A stretch of DNA of 64,000 nt, taken from the NCBI GenBank assembly GCA_963920575.1, contig OY986969.1, positions 5,156,001-5,220,000 on the forward strand, given 5' to 3'. This DNA comes from Narthecium ossifragum (taxonomy: Eukaryota; Streptophyta; Magnoliopsida; Dioscoreales; Nartheciaceae). A program made the translations under genes and the position numbers. Shown here piece by piece: positions 22,807-33,396 of this stretch; position 1 is the stretch's first letter; the number at the start of each line of letters is the position of its first letter. The notes beneath the pieces were generated by a model, which worked only from the letters and a program-made list of their open reading frames with translations, ran no database searches and was not told the origin of the DNA.

Positions 22807-25800
22807 TGATCGCTTAAAAACGTCGTCGTTAAAACATTGCAAACTCAATCAAATATTAAATTTATATCCTTATTTAATCACTAAACTACTAGGTAGACTA
22901 GTGGTGAAATCCGGAGTCGAACCACGGGGAATTACTAGGAAAAACAAAATCAATTCTCAAAACTGATTCCTAAGCGGAGTAATCAAAAGGTTGGTTGAAT
23001 TATCTAAAGATTATCTAAGAAAGCAAGTAAACTGATCGGGATTGGAACCAAGTGATGAATTATCTAGGGATTACTCAATCCACCCTAGCTTCACCTTCAA
23101 TCTTCTCTAGTTATCCTCTTGTTCACTTCTCTCAACATTATGGATCATATGGCTACAAGCTCATATGAATCCCTAAAATAAGATTTATGTTCCTAACGGC
23201 ATAGCCTATCTTTCTTGGCATAGGTTGTCTTCGATCCTACAATTACTTTAAGTTATACTACTCCTAATGACCTTGGCACAACCTATCCTAGCATAGTATA
23301 GCCTATCTCAAAAGCAAACCATATATCACATGAAAACCATCTCATAAATCTGTATAAACAATCACAGAAAGCTTATACGACTGAAAATACTTCAAAGGAA
23401 CTCTGTTCCCTCAAATCTCTAATCATTAAAACCATATTTATGAGATCATGTTGAGAAGAAGTTTACAAGAATCAAACCAAAGAAAATCAAAAGCTACCAC
23501 TACAACAAAATAGGTCTATAGTGACAATAAAACTTGTCACTAATACCCTGAAATCCGTCACAGAAAACTTTTAGTGACGAGTTTAGGGTCGGCGCCTATA
23601 CCTCCGTGGCTGAAAGTTTCAGTGACAACTTTGTTGCGTTGTCACAAAATCAGTTACTTTCAGTGACGAGAGTACCCGTCACTGAAAGTTATTTATCTGT
23701 GACGACTACACTTGTCACAGTTGATTTGAATTTGTGACAATCATTGTTGTCACTGTAAATAAATTTGTTGTCACTATATGTTAAAATACACTATAATTAG
23801 ATTTTATTTATGACAACGTATATTTTATAGTGACAAGTGATATTGTCACTGAAAGTAGTTTATAGTGACAATAAAAAGGTTGTCACTAAAAGTATTTACA
23901 GTGACAAGTACTAACAACATTGTTTGTCACTAATTCCATTATTAGTGACAACAAATGCTATCTAAGTTTGTCACACAATACTGAATCTTGTTTTAGTGAC
24001 AATTTTTATTCTCTCTAAAATTTGTCATCAAACCTAATTTTTATTATTTTATATTTTAATTTAAAAATTAATCTTTAACTATAAGCACTATTTTTCTCTA
24101 AACAAACAAACACATTATTATGATTCAAATGAAAATAATTCATACCATAAAATATATTTCATAAACAAACAGCTTTGTATGTTGCTTATACAAAAAGATA
24201 GTTACTGCATACATCAAAGTTACATAATTATGTTAATTCAAAAGAGTAAACTTAAATTATATTAATATCCAAAACATGTCCGATCGATATCCGCGCCATC
24301 TAACATTGATCTAATAGATCAAGTATCATGTATATAAAAAGGAAACAAAAGAAGAGAATTAGCATTTAGAAACATAAATACAATGTATATAATAGACAAA
24401 TATATAAAAGCCAACATCACAATTTGAATTTAAGAAATAAAACGGACAGAGTCTCCCCTGTATTTTCGACATTCTCAAATAGTATAGCTGTTTAAACAGG
24501 TTTTTAACACATCTACTAACATCTTTGCAATATAAAAGCTTATACATTGGCTTACCATTCTTACATACAAATTACTCAAGCTATGCATTATGAAATAAGT
24601 ATTTCCACAAGAACAAAACCGAGAGGCATAAGACCTGAAATTAATAGCCACTGTTATAATAGAAATCCTAGCAACTGAGCATGAGTCTTCAAATGCAGCA
24701 TACTAGAGGCTTGATTGCAAACTAAGTTCTAATATGGGAGCAAAACAAGGAACAATCGATAGCTCTCTATTGCATGGTATTGCAACGGTTGTAGGCAACT
24801 TTATGTTCGCCTGTCTACTATATGCATATGGCTTGACATAATAGAATGCAGCCTTAAGACTTCTAAACAGATTTGATTATAGTTTGTTTTGGTATGTAAG
24901 TATAGGTGGAATGCTTGGTGTAAAATTTTATATCCGAGTATAAAGCTCAAGTTGTCACTGTGTGCTAATTTTCTACTTTGTATCTGTCTATGATTGTCCT
25001 ATTTTCCAAGTCTACACAAAATCTTCATTTCTCCATTTGAAACAACTGCACACTACAATAGCTGGCTTGATATTGAACTTAAATGTAAAAGTTTGCTATC
25101 TTGTTCGCACTTACATTGGATGCAAAACTAGTGAACTAAAGTTAGTTGACCCTTGTCATTTATTTATCAAGGAGGTCATCCTATGGCCTAAGGCATCCAT
25201 GACAGAGTACCGTGTCTTCATACTTCCATCTATTATCTTAGGCAAATAGTGTGATGAGTTTAATTATCTAAATCATCGATTTAGAGACTTTTCCTATGAT
25301 GAGAACATTGAGAAGTATGGCTATGGAAGGCGTGGCTTTTGGATAACATAAAGAGCAGTCCAATTCCCTGAGCTTATTAACTTCTGGCCACCCAAAATGC
25401 AATGCTAAGCTCATTAAAAAGCCAACATCATCAACCAGAGGGGAGGTGGGGAAGGAGGGGGGTAGCTACCCATATTTACCCAGCTCTCTCCGTCGGAGAC
25501 CAAGACGCTGCTCAACCTCCAGCCAACACGTCGGACGCCTGAGTCCGCCGCCGAGCACACCGGAGTCCGCCGAGCACACCGCCGGAGTCCACCGAGCACG
25601 CCGCCGGAGTCCGCCGAGGACGCTTCGTTGGCAGAGAAGAGAGGAGAGGGGAGGTGACGGGAGAGGAGATGAGAGACTTTAGGGATTTAGAGGGTTTATA
25701 TTAGGTTTTTTTGTTTTCAGATTTTACATTTTTACTAAATGCTTGGCTACAGTGACAAGCAAATAAGTTTTTTTTTGTCACTGAATATTATTAGTGACAA

Positions 25801-26851
25801 GAACAAATTTGTTGTCACTAAATATAAATTTTACTCCAGCTGAATTAGCCAATTTTTTCTATCATGTTATTTTTCAATTTTTAGTGACGAGCATTAGCGA
25901 CGACAAATAATTTTCGTCACTGTACATAAGGTTTTCAGTGACAACTAAAAAATCTCGTCACAGAAAATTCAGACAAATTTTGACCAGTGACGACAAATTA
26001 ATCTTGTCACTGTAGGCCTATATTTTGTGACAATAATTACTATTGTCACTGAATGCTCGTCACTGTAGCCCACATTTCTTGTAGTGTACACTAGGGTTTC
26101 ATGATATCCCTAAGTTTAGAATTAGTTACTCATCTTCTGGGAGAGATCCATACGTGTTGGGAAGGAAGCCGTCGATCCCCGCAGAAAGATCTCCATCTTC
26201 AAAACCCTAGCCTTCTCCTCCAAAAGTGGTCCAAAAGATGATAAATGTTGCTGGAATAACCCCTTTATACAATAAAAACCCTTAATCCCGGAATTAGGGT
26301 TATGGCTAAGTTGAGTTGGACCTCTAGTGCAACTCGGATTTCCTAGTTTAATTCTGACAGCCTCTTCTGGTCGTGACTGGGTTCAACCCGTCCAGAATTT
26401 GGAAATGTGCTCAACATGAAAGATGTAGATTAGGAAGTCTTCTGTCTTGTCCAGAAGATTTTATAATATTCGGACTTATGTGGAATATTTAGCGAATATT
26501 CTCCTGAATATCGACTGACCAGTTTTCAGCAGCTGTATATTTTCATAGTCTTCCAAACTGGTATTAATCTGTCTGGAATCTCGCCAAGTGTCCAATATGA
26601 AAGTTGTAGCTCTTGAAGTCTTCTTTCATCTCCCAACATTTCATAATATTTGGAATTGTGTAGAATTTCTGGTGATTTATTTCCAAACAGTCGACGAAGC
26701 AGTTTATTTAGTCATTTTAGCTGAATTTCTTGCATTTCTTCTCAAAGCATGATTAAACCTGAAATCAACTAACAAGCTATCAAATACAACTACTCTAGGC
26801 ATAACAAAGTTACGTTAAGGGGTTGAATCATAAACATTTAGTGACTTATCA
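22807..26851 (-). repeat. 3' LTR of gypsy derivative with CACTA insert
   Basis: The LTR ends are TGATCGCTTAAAAACG at the left and GTGACTTATCA at the right. Without the CACTA element and its duplicated TAC it is about 1.45 kb. Left half and far right match the LTR at 30135-31288 closely; the block 26241 to about 26600 instead matches the Athila LTRs (5290-5640, 16500-16860). Confidence 0.85.
23498..26086. mobile_element. Non-autonomous CACTA (En/Spm-type) transposon
   Basis: 2,589 bp. Terminal inverted repeats CACTACAACAAA and, at the right end inverted, CACTACAAGAAA. The 3-bp duplication is TAC (23495-23497 and 26087-26089). The paralogous LTR holds the empty site at 30586-30588 (AGC TAC ACTAGGG), which proves the boundaries. 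Subterminal regions (23530-24010 and 25745-26060) are packed with GTGACAA/TTGTCAC motifs in both orientations, as expected for transposase-binding repeats. The centre has no transposase. A GC-rich tract at 25495-25660 with repeated GAGTCCGCCGAGCAC units and an unplaced open frame at 24962-25249 may be captured sequence. Confidence 0.95.
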
Positions 26852-29464
26852 CACCCCCTAACTTACACTTTGCTAGTCCTCGAGCAAAGAAAAGATAAAA
26901 AGAAAGCAATAAAACTAACTAGCCACTTTCGTAGATCTCACGATTGCACTTAGCATATGCAACAAGCCTTTAAACCCCTGGGTTACCCCAGTGGAGGAGT
27001 TATAGTATCCTGAGGGTTTTCAGGGATGACACCCACAAACATCTATACATTCCCTTGAATATATCATTCGAAATCAATCATAATACTCATCAGCTCTAAT
27101 GCATGTAATAGAACTAATATCCATAAATATACCCTTCAACTCATAGTCGCATAAAAACATAGTAAATCAAAACATGTCATAATATATTTCCAACACTTCA
27201 ACATATTTAATCATGACTAAAAACAACTTTAACACTCCTGTGTGTGACTAGGGTTCCACATGCTTCAAAGTGTCAATTATATCTAAACACTTCAACTATT
27301 CAAGATCACAATCATATTCAAGCACATATTTTCCACTTATCACATAACAATCTCTGTTTTTTACATTTTTCTTTTGTTTTCTTTTTTCTGCAGGAATTTC
27401 AACTGTTTTACGCGAACACCACGCTGGTTAGGCACACTGCCCGGTTACTAAGTTGAAAATTCATTTTTTCTTCTTTTTTTCAGGAAATTCAACGGTTTTA
27501 CGTGAACACCACGCTAGTTAGGCACACTGCCCGGTTACTAAGTTGAAAATCCTTTTTTTCTCTTATTTTTTTTCGCATACTCAGATAATTGCATGTGTTC
27601 ATGTATTTCCTGTGTCATGATATAGAATTGTAAATCTATCCTAATATCATGCTTAGAATCTAATATCAACCTCTTAACATGTGGAAGTGAACATGTGCAT
27701 TAGGATGTGTCAAGCTATCCTTAGATCAAGGTAAAAGTGTTAAAGTATAGAAACAATATCATGCATAGCAAAGATTTACTATCCCTTATATGGCATACAA
27801 GTTTCAGAATAATTCATAAGATAAATTTCTAAACACATGCACCTTTGTCAAATCATATCATAATTTCATTCTTTTGACATAATTCAAGGGATGTATAATA
27901 TTTGGTTACCAGAAAAATAATAAGCATGAATTCCTAGAATTCTACCCCCCAACTTAAATGTAATTGTCCCCAATTACACTAAGTCATAAAATAAATCAAG
28001 AAGTAAAGGATAGAGATAACCATAATGAACACCTCAGAAATAGATTTCTCTCTCTTCCAATTTTAGTTTAGGTATCATGATTATTGAATAAATACTTCCT
28101 TCCCCACCATACCCTGTCACAAAAATATATACCTTTCCAAAAAGATCAAATATAGCAAATAAAAGGCCAAAAAATATATATTAGAATCATAGAAAATTTC
28201 GGCATAGTCTCCTTTGTATTTTCATGATATATTAATCTGTACAAACATTCATCACACAAAAATATAACATGTACAGATAAATAGTAACGGTGATAATACC
28301 TCAAAAATAATCTTCTAGACATCACAAATAAGGAAATAAACAACCAAAATATCCAAGCAGAGCATCAAATTATACGTAATCCGCCGTATGGTTGTTCTCA
28401 TCCATGGTCTGCAGCCCGCGGCGAGATCAAATTCGAAATTAGCGGAGATAAGAAGAATTTAACATCGGATGTTGCTTTAGGATGTCTAGAAGATCAAAGA
28501 ATGGTCAACATGGTCCTGATTGAAGATCGATACCGTCCGATAAAAAATCAGATCACTGTAGCGCCTGGATCGTGTCGAGTAGCTATCGGACGGCTGAAAC
28601 TTTGCCGGCGACGGATCAACGGTGAAACGACGTCGTCGGAGGATTTGGAAGGTACAGGAAGAATCGTGGTGGCCTGGTGAACTTAGCTATGTAGTCTGAT
28701 TGTGGAATTAAAGTTCTCAGGCGGGAGATTAGAGGTGGCCGGCGCGGTTAAGGATCGTCGAAAGTGGATTCCGGCGATCCAGACATCAATGGAGGTAGGG
28801 GATAGTGGAGGAAGGAACGTAGGAGCTCGGTGAAAACTCCTGTGGGGTTTGATCAAACGATTGTGGTCGAAAAGGGGTGGATTGGAGGGGGACGGTGAGG
28901 TATAGTCACCGGAGTTTGATTCAGGTGATCCAGGAAGAAATGAAGGATTTTGATAGTGTGGGAAGGATCGTGACAACCTAATGAAGCTTCTGGAGGTGTT
29001 ATAATGCGGTGGGCGGCCATGGATGATGGTGAAGACGATGGCCGAGGGCCTCGCCGGCGTCGGAAGAGAGGGTGTCGAGGGAAGAGGAGGCCGTGGATTA
29101 GGGGCTGGAATGATGGCGGAGGTTGTGGTGGTGGTTTGAAGGGATGGGGGTGGCCGGAGAGGCGGCGACGGCCGGTGGTGGTGACGGCTCGGGGTCGAGC
29201 CGCTGGAAGCCCGGCGGTGCCGGAACGATGATGTCCCGGCTCACAGGTGAGCCGCTCGGGAAGAGGGAGAAAAAATCAAAAGAAAATTGGCGGAAAAATG
29301 AAAGAAAAACGGAAAAATTGTGGAAAAATTCTAAAAAAAATCAGGGAAAACTCCTAAAAATCAGGAAAAATCGTAAAAATTAATAGAAACTCCGAAAAAG
29401 CTGGGTTGCCTCCCAGTTAGCGCGCAATTTTACGTCTTTCGCTAGACACTCCCGAAACGGTCAA
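26852..29464 (-). mobile_element. 3' untranslated region of gypsy derivative, no gene
   Basis: It is collinear with 5888-8516 (the polypurine tract, the CCCCCAACTTAAATGTAATT block at about 27944 and the post-pol signature). It differs by a tandem duplication of about 105 bases at 27380-27555; the block TTAGGCACACTGCCCGGTTA appears twice here, at about 27428 and 27520, against once at 6455. GC-rich tracts at 28730-29250 give spurious open frames on both strands. Confidence 0.7.
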
Positions 29465-30130
29465 TTATAGCAAGGATCTATCAGATTGAAGGACACGATC
29501 ACACCTCCAAAAATAATCTCCTCCACTTACTGATTTAAACCATACCCTGCCCCACAGTATGTCAAGTATTTGATGATATATACCTATTGATTCTTTTCTC
29601 CCCACAAGTGTATTAAAAACCCCACCCTTTATAAAAGAAAAACCATCGTCATCTTTCATATTACAACCAGGTCTACGATATGTGTCCCGCAAAGTAATGT
29701 GGTTATCCTTGAGATAATCCGTAAGTGAAGGGGTCGAAAGTTTTAATTTCAAAATTAATGTTGCTGGCAGGGACGATGGTGTAGATATAGGTAAAGGAGG
29801 GGGTGGTGGTTCAACTTTAGAAAATATTGACATCTTCGTGCACAAGTTTGTTTCAGCACAATCATCACTAAATTGTCCAGTATCCAAGTCAATGTCAAAT
29901 AAGGATGAATCAGAATTATAAACCCAATCATTGATAACATCAATAGCAAAGTAGTCATTATTTTCAGGCACACATGCATCCTTAAATATATTCACACGTT
30001 TCTTCATGTTACCAAACGAGACATCCATAACACCTGTACGACAATTTATACAAGCATTCGCAGTAACTAGGAAAGGTCGACCTAAGATAATAGGCACGGA
30101 TTTCTTACAAAGAGCAACGGGCTCCTTGTC
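29465..30130 (-). pseudogene. Gypsy protease C-terminal part fused to a short non-pol tail
   Basis: The frame at 30097 opens with MPIILGRPFLVTANACINCR and GVMDVSFGNMKKRVNIF, the conserved C-terminal block of Athila/Tat gypsy aspartic proteases. The active-site D-S-G lies upstream and is absent. An acidic, proline-containing tail of about 150 residues (VEPPPPPLPIS, TPSLTDYLKDN) then runs straight to the post-pol signature. RT, RNase H and integrase are therefore missing, and the tail resembles no pol domain I know. The layout matches the relic at 549-1549, where another non-pol ORF precedes the same signature. Confidence 0.65.
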
Positions 30131-30134
30131 AAAG

Positions 30135-31288
30135 AGAATAAGTTATGAATTACCTAGGGATTACTCAATCCACCCTAGCTTCACATTCAATCTTCTCTAG
30201 TTATCCTCTTGTTCACTTCCCTCAACATTATGGATCAAATGGCTATAAGCCCATATGAATCCCTAAAAGAAGATTTATGTTCCTAACGGCATAGCCTATC
30301 TTTCTTCGCATAAGTTGTCTTCGATCCTACGATTACTTTAAGTTATACTACTCCTAATGACCTTGGCACAACCTATCCTAGCATAGCATAGCCTATCTCA
30401 AAAGCAAATCATAAATCACATGAAAACCATCTCATAAATCTGTATAAACAATCACAGAAAGCTTATACGATTGAAAATACTTCAAAGGAACTCTGTTCCC
30501 TCAAATCTCTTATCATTAATACCATATTTATGAGATCATGTTGAGAAGAAGTTTACAAGAATCAAACCAAAGAAAATCAAAAGCTACACTAGGGTTTCAT
30601 GATATCCCTAAGTTTAGAATTAGTTACTTATCTTCTGGGAAAGATCCATAGGTGTTGGGAAGGAAGCCATCGATCCCCGCGGAAAGATCTCCATCTTCAA
30701 AACCCTAGCCTTCTCCTCCAAAAGTGGTCCAAAAGATGATAATTTTCGGCTGAATTCACCCCCTTATGTCTTAGAAACCCTCAATCCCGGAATTAGGAGT
30801 TATAGTTGAACTTAAACTCTAATTTCCCTAAATTCCGGGTTGCTGACGTCATCAGAATGATCCATCGGACTCAAATCCAATCCATCTCTGTAGTTGGTAT
30901 GACTGGGTCAATAACTGCCACGTTATCAATTAATTTCAGCCTTTCTCAAATTTCAGCTTTCATACTTCTGACTTTGCTTCCAAACTGGCGCCAATCTATA
31001 GAGAATCTCACAAAGTCTTCAACATGAAAGTTATAGCTCTTGAAGTCTTCTTTCATTTTCCAAAATTTCAGAATATTTGGAATTGTGTAGAATATCTGGT
31101 GATTTATTTCCAAACAGTCGACGAAACAGTCTTTTTGCAAAATTTAGTGATTTTTGGCTAAATTTCTGGTATTTCTTCTCAAATCCTACTTAAACCTGAA
31201 ATCAAGCAATATGATATCAAATACACCTACTCTAGGCCTAACAAAGGTAATTTAAGGGGTTTAATTAGGGATAATTAATGACTTATCA
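30135..31288 (-). repeat. Partial 5' LTR of gypsy derivative
   Basis: It starts at 31288 on the minus strand (TGATAAGTCATTAATT) and is cut at about 30135, where it joins protease sequence. The half at 30135-30745 is nearly identical to 23050-23497 plus 26087-26240. The block at about 30745-30990 follows the solo LTR at 19340-19600 instead. It contains the empty CACTA site at 30581-30600. Confidence 0.82.
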
Positions 31289-31392
31289 CCGATCCACTAT
31301 TTATGACATTGGAGAATATTTTTCTATATTAGAAAAATAAAATTTTGAAATCTTCGGCTGCTCTATTCTCCCGTGCATATGCTAACAGAGAC

Positions 31393-31811
31393 ACCCCAAC
31401 AAAATGCTATTGTAGAAAGAAAGCATCAACATATCTTAAATGTGGCTAGAGCCTTGAAATTTCAAAGTGGGATTCCAATGAAGTATTGGAGTGACAGTGT
31501 TCTTACAGCTATATACCTTATAAACAGAACACCTTTACCTCTTCTTCAAAACAAGACACCTTTTGAACTCCTTTTCAAAACCAAACCAATTTATGCACAC
31601 CTTAGAGTGTTCGGATGCTTAGCTTATGCTTCCACCCATACTCATAACATACACAAGTTTGATCCAAGGGCTAAGAAGTGCATATTTCTGGGTACCCTTT
31701 TGGGATTAAGGGTTATAAATTATTGGAGCTAGAAACTAAGAAGCAATTTATCTCTAGAAATGCCATTTCCATATGAGCATATTTCTTCACAAGGACACCA
31801 ATTTTTATATA
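31393..31811 (+). pseudogene. Copia integrase second half
   Basis: It encodes [20 protein letters not shown] with the catalytic glutamate, then [38 protein letters not shown] and [13 protein letters not shown] frameshift at about 31690 and a stop at about 31775 precede the AGTCA duplication. Confidence 0.88.
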
Positions 31812-31816
31812 AGTCA

Positions 31817-33391
31817 TGATAAGATTTGAAAAGTATTGCGGCTTAATGCGACCGATCAAAATTACAAATTTATAATCGAACTACTAACTAACTACTTTGG
31901 GGGTAGCTAGTGGTGAGTCCGAGTTGAATCCATAGGGAATGCGTATGGAAGCAATTAAACTACTAACCTCAATCTAAGTATTCCTACAAGGATAATAAAA
32001 GAAATGGTTTTTGGGTTTTATGATATGGAAACTAAGAATGCAAGTAAATGATTCAATGGAAAGAAAGAAGTCATAGGGAATCCCAATCCGGATTAGGCTC
32101 AACCGTAGCTTTCTAATGGATTGAAATATGCAATCATATCGAGACACTACAATGTCGACTATCTTGTAGCTAGCAAAGGTCATTGCTAACGAATAGTCGG
32201 GTAAGAACTATCCGTCGTAAGGGGTCTATACTAGAAAGTCGACGATCAAGGGAATAGCTTCGATCATCGCTAACGAGAAGTTGGGTTAGAATCATTTCGT
32301 CGCAAGGAGTTGGGTTGTATTGAACAAGGCAATGAATTGGGTTGTTCTAGCACATCGCATCCAATACACTACAAAAGATAAGATTGATGCCAGGTTAGAT
32401 ATGGATTGGAGTAGTTCTAGTACAACCAAGTCCCTAACTCAAAGCCAAGACTCCCTTAGATACAAGAGAATCTGGCTCTAGCTTAATCTCTCATCGGGGA
32501 AATAAAAGCAAAATCCTATTGGGAATAATGTTATAGCTCATGCATACCAATCCATCCATCCAATAATAGAATCCAACACAAGAAATATATAGAAATGAAG
32601 AGCAAATCCATACAACTTGTCTCAATAGGGTTTACCACATAGAAATCCAATGAAAATTATAAATAAAAACCTAATACATCATGGTATTCCACTATGATAG
32701 GAAGTTAGCTACTTATCTTCGAGGTTGGAGATGTAGAGGAGGGTTGGATCATCTTTCTCTCCTTCAATCCCTCCCCTTGGAGGTGAGAGCTCTCCTCTTT
32801 CCCAAGCTAGGGTTGCCCCTTCTCTTGGCCTCCAACCACCCCAAGAATTCCCAAATGAGAGCCCTAAGTCTTCTATTTATAGCCCTAAAGCTTCTCTCAT
32901 TTGGATTAGATCTGGGCCCTTCATTTTGCTTAGCTGACAAGGAAAGATCGATCTTCATAAGAAGGAAGATCGATCTTTTTTTCTCGTGGTGTTGGTTGCT
33001 TCCCAACAAAGATCGATCTTCTTGAGAGAGAAGATCGATCTTTTGTACAGTAGCTCTCTGTCACAACAAATATCGATCTTGTTGTGCCAGAAGATCGATC
33101 TTCTTTTCCTGGGTTACAACAAAAATGGATATTTTTGTGCATGAAGATGGATCTTTGTTCCTGCGTCTTGTTCTCTTGCCATGGCTTTATAAAGATTGAT
33201 CTCTTGGGAGAAGAGATCAATCTCTTTAGTACTGAAAGTGCCAAATTCACTTCTTTTAGGCCCGGAATCGATGCAATTCTCTTTTTAGGCTTTTGTACCT
33301 GAAATACCATAACAATTATTAGTAATACTTTGTTCAGAGATTTACAAAGATAAGTTAAGGGGTTAAATTGTGTGCTTTTCTCATCTCATCA
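31817..33391 (-). mobile_element. Solo LTR, diverged member of the gypsy LTR family
   Basis: 1,575 bp with ends TGATAAGATTTG and CTCATCTCATCA and a perfect 5-bp duplication AGTCA (31812-31816 and 33392-33396). Overall layout resembles the other LTRs (TGAT start, a TTAAGGGGTTAAATTGTG block before the end) but the sequence differs. It contains paired GATCGATC palindromes with AAGA/TCTT flanks at 32944-33230. Confidence 0.88.
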
Positions 33392-33396
33392 AGTCA

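Larger units (their letters stand above)
22807..31288 (-). mobile_element. Athila-like gypsy derivative lacking gag N-part, RT and integrase
   Basis: On the minus strand: a partial 5' LTR (31288 to about 30135), directly a protease C-terminal ORF (30097-29465), a 3' untranslated region (29464-26852) with the post-pol signature at about 29400-29430, a polypurine tract at 26852-26864 and a complete 3' LTR (26851-22807) split by a CACTA element. RT and integrase are absent between the protease end and the signature. The 5' LTR is joined in mid-LTR to protease sequence, so primer site and gag are deleted. No matching target duplication. Confidence 0.82.
22229..31387. mobile_element. LTR element inserted in copia integrase, mostly replaced by a gypsy derivative
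   Basis: The ends are TGTTAGTGTTGG at 22229 and CATATGCTAACA at 31387, with a perfect 5-bp duplication GAGAC (22224-22228 and 31388-31392). Removing the whole block restores the copia integrase frame. Only the outer arms belong to this element (22229-22806 and 31289-31387), and neither codes for protein. The arms are joined through the gypsy-derived block 22807-31288, whose own flanks (GTTAG left, CCGAT right) do not match, so part of the host element was lost by recombination. Confidence 0.82.

Noticed and set aside
28683..29383. GC-rich frames on both strands in the gypsy derivative
   Set aside because: Collinear with non-coding 3' region of the other gypsy copy; no frame is conserved.
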